Shown one piece after another: positions 56,201 through 64,000 of a DNA stretch of 64,000 bases; the stretch's first letter is position 1; every line of letters begins with the position of its first letter. The stretch comes from Baylisascaris procyonis. Lineage: Eukaryota; Nematoda; Chromadorea; Rhabditida; Ascarididae. The stretch covers positions 1,248,501 to 1,312,500 of the forward strand of contig JAZARR010000123.1 of NCBI GenBank assembly GCA_037389465.1. Reading direction: 5' to 3'. The notes below the pieces were generated by a model. It did no database searches. It was not told the DNA's origin and saw nothing but the letters and a program-made list of their open reading frames with translations. The position numbers and the translations under genes were made by a program.

Positions 56201-56950
56201 TCAATAAAGAAAAAAAATAAAAAATAAAACTCAATAGCACAGAAATGTTTCTATTATTTCATATCACATAATACAATAATGAATCTATATAAAATGTAAT
56301 AAACGTCATGTATAAATACCCTTCTAATTTGTTAACTTTTAAGGTAACGCTCACAAAAAGTATATTGGAATAGAAAAATATATTCAACTACGAGAATGTA
56401 AATCAGCTGAAAAAAATTTCATCTAAAAATTCGTAGAAATTTTGGACGTATTTATTGGTTTTTCCGGTTTAAGTTGTTAAGCATTATGCAGTGGCAATTT
56501 TTACACAGTGCATATATTTCCTACTAAAGTATGATTCCAATTGAATATTTATTTGATCGTTGCATTTTATGTTTGAAATAAATTCAACTCTGAAAGGCTG
56601 CTTCCTAATGGGGAATATCCAGAAGACTAAACTTTTTTACAAATGCAAATATATGAAAAACAAACGGATATAACTATAGGCAGTCAAATGCGGCAAGTGA
56701 AATTTATGCATAGTTTTTATTTATTAGGCGCATTTTCCTATTCCCAGCATTGTAGAATCGCCATCATCGAATTTCTTCGAAATGAATGATCCTAGTGCTA
56801 CGCAACTATGTGATAGAAATTATGATCTGTTGCACATAGTATGGTAATTCTATGAGATGCTTCAAAGGGGTTAAAAATGTCCGATATGTGGTGGATGTAA
56901 ACTAGTGTGTTAGGACATGATAAATGCTAGCAAACATCTGAAACTGTGAG
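53300..56950. other. Gene-poor region with C- and G-rich tracts
   Basis: Mostly AT-rich non-coding sequence with A-rich runs (for example 53734-53750 and 56125-56165). It holds a C-rich tract at 54070-54108, a shorter one at 54743-54757, and a G/A-rich block at 55362-55402. No phased exon pairs were seen. Confidence 0.4.
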
Positions 56951-56970
56951 ATGAATTTGGATATGCAGAG

Positions 56971-57395
56971 ATGGTGAAAGCATTCAACTGTCGGAAGCAC
57001 CTACCAACATCACTCAGAAATCTTGCACGAACGTCGGAAATATCAGGTAAGTAAGCAAGCTCAAAATTGCGCACAAAAAAGAAAAGAAACGCTGCATAAA
57101 GGCTATCAAAAATCCACTAAAGTTGTCGAATGTGTATCTAAGTTTATCCTTCGGCAATGAGTTTTGTGAGTGATCAGCTATGTTGCACGCGTGATTCGTT
57201 CTTTTAAATTCTCGAAGAGATCTTCATTGTCTTTTAGAAGGGTCATTGAAAAAGATCAACGACAGACTTGTGGTGGATATGAGAGCATCACTTCGGGGAG
57301 TGAATAACCTATTGACACTTGTAGATCAAGGATTCGTTTATTGCGGCGACAACCCATTATATAGGAGATGGATCTCTAAAAAAATGAATTCTTAA
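56971..57395 (+). CDS. Two-exon 77-aa protein of unknown function
   Basis: Exon 56971-57046 begins MVKAFNCRKHLPTSLRNLAR and ends TCAG|GTAAGT in phase 1. A TATGCAG acceptor 2 nt before the ATG suggests a trans-spliced 5' end. Exon 57238-57395 follows GTCTTTTAG in matching phase and reads EGSLKKINDRLVVDMRASLR, GVNNLLTLVDQGFVYCGDN and PLYRRWISKKMNS before TAA. AATAAA at 57437-57442 is 42 nt after the stop. The middle is a likely amphipathic helix. The signals on both sides agree, so the gene is fairly well supported, but the family is not recognised. Confidence 0.6.
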
Positions 57396-57536
57396 ATTTG
57401 AGGAAAAAACTATTCGAAATATTACGATGCGTAGACAATAAACGAGCTTATCCTGAAATCTCGAATTGTGCGAACATCGATGAAACGTCTCGATATATAA
57501 ATTGATAACCGATTGTGTTGTACGATTCTAAAAAAG

Positions 57537-57750
57537 GGGCGCTGCGCTTTCCGGAGAAAAAACAACTCGCGAAGAGAAAACAGTTGTAAGTAGATCAGAT
57601 CATGAAGATGCCAACAAACCCACCAACCTAGGTGGTGATGCGTTTGATTCCATTGTGGACGATATAGATGATTTGCAAGAGATGGATAAAATAAGAGGGC
57701 TTGACGTGGAATTTCCAAGGAAACAGAGCCACATAGCTCAAATGCTGTAA
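57537..57750 (+). CDS. Candidate acidic terminal exon, unknown protein
   Basis: Open frame after an AAAAAAG acceptor, reading GAALSGEKTTREEKTVVSRS, DHEDANKPTNLGGDAFDS, IVDDIDDLQEMDKIRGLD and a short tail ending AQML and TAA. Asp/Glu-rich composition and higher GC argue for coding. It lies 142 nt after the 56971-57395 gene on the same strand, but its phase does not match any donor there. It may belong to that gene through an unseen exon, or be a separate one. Confidence 0.33.
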
Positions 57751-58033
57751 CTGAGGCTGGCAGATGATTTGAAGACAGCCGGGTGCCGGTTGGGTTGTTC
57801 ACACAAGTGATTCGATTCTTTCAAAAGAAGACTTGAACGCTTTAAGCATCAGCTGATCTCTTATAGTGTGCTTCGAAAACAACAGAAGTGCAAATAGGTT
57901 CGTACATCGAATGGCATGTGCTGGGGTGGTTAAATTGAAATGCCTCTTCTTATCTTTGATGAAGGAACATGACTCGCCCACTCGATGTACATACCATTGC
58001 AAAAGGTAATAGTGTAGGCAATGTTTTCTTGGT

Positions 58034-58263
58034 TCATCTTTTTCTATTCTCACTTTTTTTTGTTGTGCGGTGCATTTTCCAATCATCTACTTTTATGTTG
58101 GTATGTCTGCATAAATGCCTTAAAACAAATCGGTGCCTCATTTGTTTGCGATCATCACCTTTCATATATTGTTGTCTCTCTATACTTTCTATCGCTTCCG
58201 TAAATAAACCTCTTTTTAAATATGAATCATCAGTATGCAAAAATGCCAGCAATAGCTCTCTAC
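58034..58263 (-). CDS. Candidate terminal exon, unknown protein
   Basis: It follows a CTAGCAG acceptor and reads GRELLLAFLHTDDSYLKRGL, then FTEAIESIERQQYMKGDD and a basic tail ending KKSENRKR before TGA. Charged, helical and protein-like. The plus strand is also open here, as a Cys/Phe-rich frame that looks less natural. No upstream exon was found. Confidence 0.27.
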
Positions 58264-58349
58264 CTGCTAGATACGAAATGAATTCTTTTGACGAATGGAT
58301 ATACAGTATAAGAAAGAAACTCATAAGAACTTTTCCTGATGGATAAGAA

Positions 58350-61300
58350 ATCTAATTCAATGATATCTCATTCGTTGTCTTTTTGATGATGAAAATAGTG
58401 ACCTAATTCGGTGCTTGTTTCAAAGATTTGCTTTTATCGTTTCTTTAATGATCACGTTTTTAAGCTTTGGGAACCTTCACCTTATCCTACAGATTAATAA
58501 ATAGTGTTAGGTTAATCAAATAATCTTTGTCATCCTATTCATACGTGTCGAAAAAAACGTAAAGTATGGAAATTGCACTACCGTACTTTTTTTTAGCGAA
58601 AATGTTTGATACGGTACCGTACGAAATCTAGAATCGTGAATATAGGTACAGTATACATGCAGGTACAATATTGCGCCACTTTTGAAGAAGAAGAACAAAT
58701 ACGGATTACAACAAAAAAAAACTTGACATGATGACATCACTGTTATAGACTAATCTACCACATTCGGGCCTCAATAAAAAGTTGAAGAACTCATCCATGT
58801 GAAATCTAAGAAACTGGTTGGTCGTCCTTCACATATGAACCATTCAGCGAACTTTTATAGATTTTTCACGTGTGATTTTTCACCATTTTTGTTGGATGCA
58901 AAGGAATTTTTTTTCCCAAACTATATAGGCGAGGATTGGGAAAGGAAAAGGTGAGATGTGAAAGAAGGAAGCGGGTAACTCGACCAACAACCCCCCCCCC
59001 CTCCCCCTCCCATTCTAATGACTTATGACTCAACTGGAAAACGATTCAAGAAAGGAAACTAAAGAGAAAATATTTTAAAATAAAACTGCCAATTGTTAGT
59101 TTCTCTTCACATAATAATTTCCTACTTAATTCGACGTATCGACGAGCATTGTATAGATGCATAAAGTTTGCATTAACCCTTAGAAAATGATAAATATAAA
59201 TGAATTTTTTTTTCAACATTAAACCACAAAATAATAAATCAAAAAACGATATTTCTTCAAGCATTCTATATTTTATTCTCATTGAAGAGTTCCTAATGGA
59301 CATGCACATTTCAAAGAAAAAAAAACCGATTTCATTGCGAATGATTTACTGAAACAATGTCGATTATTCGTTCATTTCAATATGCAAAAATAGATAATAT
59401 ATATTTTAAGTGAGTCCAAATAATTTGCATAAATTTTAATGAAGAGTCATATGTGAGTGTATTATCGAATTTATGCAAATCATAAATCATCAATAAAATT
59501 CTAAGTGGAAATCTGCATATTAGTCAAGACGAATAAAGAGAGATGAGAAAATAGAGCGATCGAATGATGTGATCGAATCAATAAATATCAATAAATCAAT
59601 AAATGATATATCAAATGAATGAATAAAACATCGAAAAATTCATCAAAAAATTTTTATTCACTAAAAAATATTTTATACGAGTATTTTATAAACGAATTTT
59701 TGCGGTGATAAAAAGTTGCGACAAATAATTGGTTATGGTGTTATTTTATGATCTACTAATTCGATTGTAATTTAGCGAATAATTGATATTTGAATGCTAA
59801 AATAGAACATATATAAATAATAGAAAATAAATAAAATAAATAAATAAATAAACAAACGAATAAATGGATAAATAAATTAATTAATTTAATTAAATAAAAA
59901 ATTCAAATGCCTCCGCATCGTTCCAAAAAAATAAAAAAAATACTGAAGAGCAAAAACTTCAAAAACGTATCCTAAACAAAACATATTTAAGTGGAAAACA
60001 ATGGAAATGAGGTTTTTTTATTATTTATTTATTACGACAACATTAAAACAAGATGAGAGTGAAAATTGTTGGAATGCAATGATAGATACAATCTAAAGTT
60101 CATGCTCAATAAACTTCATACCAAATATCTTAGACGGAACTGTTTCATCGATCAATCAAAAGTTATATTGCAGGAATAAAAATGGATAATTGAGTGAAAA
60201 TTAAGTGAAAACCGACCGGTTAAAAAAATCATTGCTAACGTGATTTATGAAATTTACAATCATTTGTTTAATCTAAAGACAATTTCGTTATTCGCGGCTG
60301 AACAATTTTCAAATAGCGCAGTCGCTAAATTTGGCAACGATCCAACAAATTGATTAACGAAACTATTTAATGAACTCGTAAGTTTTTTTTTGGACATGAA
60401 ATGATAGCTGAAGGAAATATCCGACTAACTTTGTTTGTTTTAATATTTTATAAAAATTGAAGTATTCTACAAAGCAATATACTAATGTCATTCCATTGTG
60501 CTAGTAATTCCATATTGAGTGTTTTTGACACTTTACCAACACTTGGCATTTTGCCAATATTTGGCATTCTACCAACATTTGTCATTTTAACGCATCCTTT
60601 CATAAAAGCATCGAATCAGAAAACTAATAAATAAGCAATGAACAATCGGCCTCTTTCAATTGTGCCGAATATGGCTTACCATAGTGTCTTCATTGTCGAC
60701 ACATAGGTAGCTATGACAAGTCTTTTTTAAATCACATCTCAACGTACTGTTATTTTATGACTGGACGTGCCTAATAACATTCTTGCAACCTGTTAATAAA
60801 CCTGTCAGGTTGAAGTTGATTTCATTCCTCCCTTGTAGTGACGATAGATTGGGGTGTGTGCGATGTATCTATGCTCCAATGAGGCCTCTCTAAGAAAGTG
60901 AACAGCAAATGTTTCAAACAGCAGATGTTGTTAATGTTAAAGCAACGCTAACGCATACCAATCCCTTGCCATGATCTCTATTCGCATCCTCTAATGCAAA
61001 AGCATTAATAAAACGTCCTTATTTTCACATAGACAAATACTCTATCGACTTGATTCAATCCTGCATCATATTTTCACAGGAAGATACGGAAGACAATACT
61101 AAAAGACCTTTGCAAATAAATGAAGGAATATTTCCTCTACTTGAAAGAGGTTTCCGGCAATGAGATAAAGGTGTGTCTATACCATTAGAAATATCTTAGT
61201 GTAATTTTTCATCACACTCAAGAGGCATTCTTCAACAATAAATGATGGATGAATTCATTACGGTTATAATATCAGTAATAACATTGTTGTTTCATAGACG
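58350..61300. other. Gene-free AT-rich region
   Basis: Long AT-rich stretch with AAAT/TAAA-type runs (59820-59880) and a C-rich tract at 58990-59010. A degenerate 20-bp repeat lies at 60530-60590. No exon candidates. Confidence 0.45.
60530..60590. repeat. Degenerate tandem repeat, about 20-bp unit, three copies
   Basis: Successive copies of a ccaacatttggcatttt-like unit with small changes between copies. Confidence 0.6.
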
Positions 61301-61327
61301 CATCATCGATAGATGTACTAGTATAAG

Positions 61328-61510
61328 TTTTTTGGTTATGACCGTGTAATACGTCGAGTAGAGATGCAATAGTAATTTATGCTAACGTTTCGACTCTTTG
61401 AGCGATAATCATAACACATCAAATCTCAAACTTGGGTAATTAAACCGAAACGTTAGCATAAATTATTATTCCATCTCCACTCGACACATTACATGATTAT
61501 AACCAAAAAA
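61328..61510. mobile_element. 183-bp foldback element carrying SL1 in its loop
   Basis: Arms 61328-61392 and 61446-61510 are reverse complements over 65 bp with about 8 mismatches, separated by a loop of about 53 bp. The loop holds the reverse complement of the nematode SL1 leader, directly against the right arm. There is no transposase. The arms end in runs of T and A. Read on the minus strand, the leader is followed by ATTTGATG rather than the GT of a real SL RNA gene. Confidence 0.8.
61425..61446 (-). ncRNA. Exact SL1 spliced-leader sequence (not a functional SL RNA gene)
   Basis: The 22-nt minus-strand sequence begins ggtttaattacccaagtttg and ends ag, matching canonical SL1 at all 22 positions. 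Real SL1 RNA genes continue with a GT splice donor and a downstream Sm site. Here the next bases are ATTTGATG and no Sm-like site follows. It is therefore more likely a captured leader, as on a reverse-transcribed trans-spliced RNA, or a decayed SL gene. Confidence 0.75.
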
Positions 61511-61519
61511 AAAAGCAGT

Positions 61520-62590
61520 TATACATTATGAATGTTATATGAAGTCCATAAAATGAGTGCATTTTTAAAATACAATTGCTATCAATGGTAGTTATTTTCA
61601 AGATTTCATTTCATTTAATAAAATCGTTGTTTTATTCATTTAACGCATATATTTTATTGAAATGAACAACTATTACCTTCATATGAGAACTACTTCATAA
61701 CTGCAAACACTTTAAAGATCCAACATAAATCGTTTCAGTGTTTGGACGTTTAATGCAAAAATAATTCAACTAAACTTTAATGAACGTAATATCGATGCTA
61801 CCCTCTAGCCAGATATGTGCTTTTGCAAAGCGCATTGCCACAATGTTCATGCGTTTCTGTTTGATAGACCGAACCCGGAAAACTCGACAGCTAAAATTGG
61901 GAGATTTGGCAGGCATAATTGAGCGCCACACGATGTTCCCTTACATAACTATAAACGTGACCTATCAACTCTAAAAGCAGCCGAAGGCAAACCGAAATGT
62001 CAAAAACTTCATATACATTTGCAACCGATTGGGTTGCATTTAACATCAACTGCCGATCGACCAGATCGGTTAACGTATAGACGCCTTCTTACGAACATTT
62101 TATTCTTTCTTAGCTAGCGGCTATCGAATTCGTTATCCGAATAAGTTGAATGCAAAAGATGACACCATATTTGATCTTAATTGATATATTTTTCAACTTG
62201 TTTTCCCCAGATTTGATCCGTTAGACAAAAAAATTTACATATGCGAACTTCTTAGCATTTTTGAGTGCCCATAGTTCTCATAGGATACTGAGGTGAGGTT
62301 TTGGATGCAACTTACTCAGCATAAAAAACTCATCAAAAGATCTTCCCATATTGTTTTTACTCTTCAAAAGAAGTATAGGCCATTAGAAATTACTTATGAG
62401 GAGTATGTGAACAAATGCATCGCCTTATAAGCATTTCCACTTCCTCAATGAAAAGGATTATGATCTATGTGAATACCATTTTTACACCTCCCTGCACTTT
62501 CAAATCACAATGATGTCAAAGCGCTAATCCAAGGCGATCACCGGAAATTGATTCGAGATCATATAGGACTCATCTAATTTGATTAATAAC
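61520..62590. other. Gene-free spacer
   Basis: No supported exon. A 64-codon plus-strand frame at 61780-61974 has no splice or domain support. Confidence 0.35.
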
Positions 62591-62601
62591 GAAATGCTAC
62601 C

Positions 62602-62736
62602 TCAATTCAGTTTGAAGGATTCGAGATCTTTGACTATGGGCACCGCACTTTTCGCAGAAGACACAACAAATGCAGCTGAGAGCAGCATCTGCCTCTCTCT
62701 ATTCGCACGTAACACCATTTCGCCATCCGCCATCAT
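62602..62736 (-). CDS. Candidate 44-aa microprotein or first exon
   Basis: The ATG pair lies 4 nt after an AAAAACAG acceptor, compatible with trans-splicing. The frame reads MMADGEMVLRANRERQMLLS, then AAFVVSSAKSAVPIVKDLES and FKLN before TGA, with a TTGAG|GTAGCA donor-like site just past the stop. A second minus frame is Cys-rich (CICCVFCEKCGAH), so the true frame is uncertain. Local GC is higher than its surroundings. Confidence 0.27.
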   Translation of the reverse strand: MMADGEMVLRANRERQMLLSAAFVVSSAKSAVPIVKDLESFKLN

Positions 62737-62906
62737 TCACCTGTTTTTTAATCTCACAGTTAGAGCTGATTGATGAATGATGGAGGTTTTATATAAATGT
62801 GAGAGGAGTTGAAACTTCCACAAGACCTGCACGCACATTTGCAAGTGCCTCAACCGATGAAAGCAAGCAGGAAGCTATGTTCTAGACCCCACTTGGAAAA
62901 GTTGTT

Positions 62907-63028
<122 letters not shown>

Positions 63029-63029
63029 T

Positions 63030-64000
63030 TTGTTGCATTCACAGGTGAATAAAGTAGAAAATAAGCATCTAGAAAAACAAATACTTCCGGTAAACATCCA
63101 ATATGAGGTTAATTCTTCCGGAACGGAAGAAAAAACCAATCAGTGGAATAAAAAAAAAAATTCGAATCACATATTTCTATGATACGCTACTTTACTTTAC
63201 TTGTTTATATTTAGATTACTAGTAACATACTAAATAACACAATGAAAAAAATAAAAACTTCACTTCGAATCGAGATCTATGAATTCAACGTTCAAATAAT
63301 TTGTAAAACAATCGCCCTCATCGCCTACCGATTCTAATGGTAAGAAATTTACATAAATATGAAATGAAGAAAAACTTCTAATATAAAAATGGTACAATAA
63401 CCAACGATTTCACACAAATAATCACAACATAAATTTATTTATAATAGTAAACAATAATAAAAAAATATCAATGTAAATAAACATTAAAAATTATCGAAAA
63501 GATGCATATGGGTCTAATATTAATTCAACAACCAACAACCATGAATGAAATAGCTAACGATTAAGGAGATGTCTTGCTGAATAACATAAACCTTTGCTAA
63601 AAAAGATACGCGTATCTATACGGTGGATCTGGATTCGAAGATGTTATTCAAGGAACCCGTTCATCGTGAAATAAAGCTTTCAAATGAATTCGCATAAAAC
63701 GTTGTCTCATTTTTATCAGTTTAAGAGACAACTTCAACGCCAACATTAATTACAAGCAACCTGTAAAATACATTTCCTATCTAATGAAATGGGAAGCAAA
63801 GAAAAACATAGAACGCTTTGTTTCAGTTCAAAACGTCATCTTTCACAGAATCAAAAAAAAAGAATTCTTTCAGTTAGCAGTAACGCATCAAACACGAAAA
63901 GATAGAAGAGCAATATTCGTTAGAAGGAACTCAAAGCATTTTAGTCGAAACTTGCAAAACCACCATAAACATATCATATCATATGAGATCATGAACAAAG
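63030..64000. other. Gene-free AT-rich right end
   Basis: A-rich and AT-rich sequence with no exon candidates to the window edge. Confidence 0.4.

Noticed and set aside
57422..57802. 126-codon minus-strand open frame
   Set aside because: Appears to be the shadow of the acidic plus-strand candidate exon at 57537-57750; Trp/His-rich antisense composition.

Overview
This window looks like chromosomal DNA of a chromadorean nematode. It is AT-rich, and genes are split into short exons joined by GT-AG introns, usually with TTTCAG/TTTTAG-type acceptors. Several start codons sit just downstream of an acceptor with no upstream coding exon, as expected for spliced-leader trans-splicing. The canonical 22-nt nematode SL1 leader occurs exactly once, on the minus strand at 61425-61446. 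No rRNA, tRNA, CRISPR array or prokaryote-style operon was seen. All gene models were joined by eye from splice signals, reading-frame phase and peptide plausibility; no database search was possible.

Left part (1-28.9 kb, all minus strand). The order by coordinate is: three exons of a gene running off the left edge (1-806); a RING/B-box protein (2066-6026); a small unrecognised protein (6102-9442); a tau-tubulin-kinase-like (CK1 superfamily) protein kinase, kinase A (12084-15984); an unrecognised charged, Ser-rich protein (17104-20198); a small signal-peptide membrane protein (21047-22785); and a second TTBK-like kinase, kinase B (23855-28878). The two kinases share seven exons with identical intron phases and are clearly duplicates. 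One exon looks recently homogenised between them, and kinase A appears to use a GC-AG intron.

Middle (30-46.6 kb). A five-exon plus-strand gene of unknown function (30064-33297) encodes a Ser/Ala-rich, then Lys-rich protein. It is followed on the minus strand by an unrecognised gene with an unresolved exon join (36151-37219), a seven-exon divergent F-box/leucine-rich-repeat-like gene (37867-42556), and a two-exon 93-aa protein (45421-46557) whose intron holds a perfect 22-bp hairpin.

Right part (46.6-64 kb). This is gene-poor. It has one supported small plus-strand gene (56971-57395) and several isolated candidate exons or microproteins (51.56, 53.14, 57.54, 58.03 and 62.60 kb). Repeats dominate: four (TA)n arrays, two 3' ends of the same non-LTR-like retroelement (6.45 and 47.8 kb), a 560-bp foldback inside a kinase B intron, and a 183-bp foldback at 61.33 kb whose loop carries the exact SL1 sequence. 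That last element is the most unusual thing in the window.
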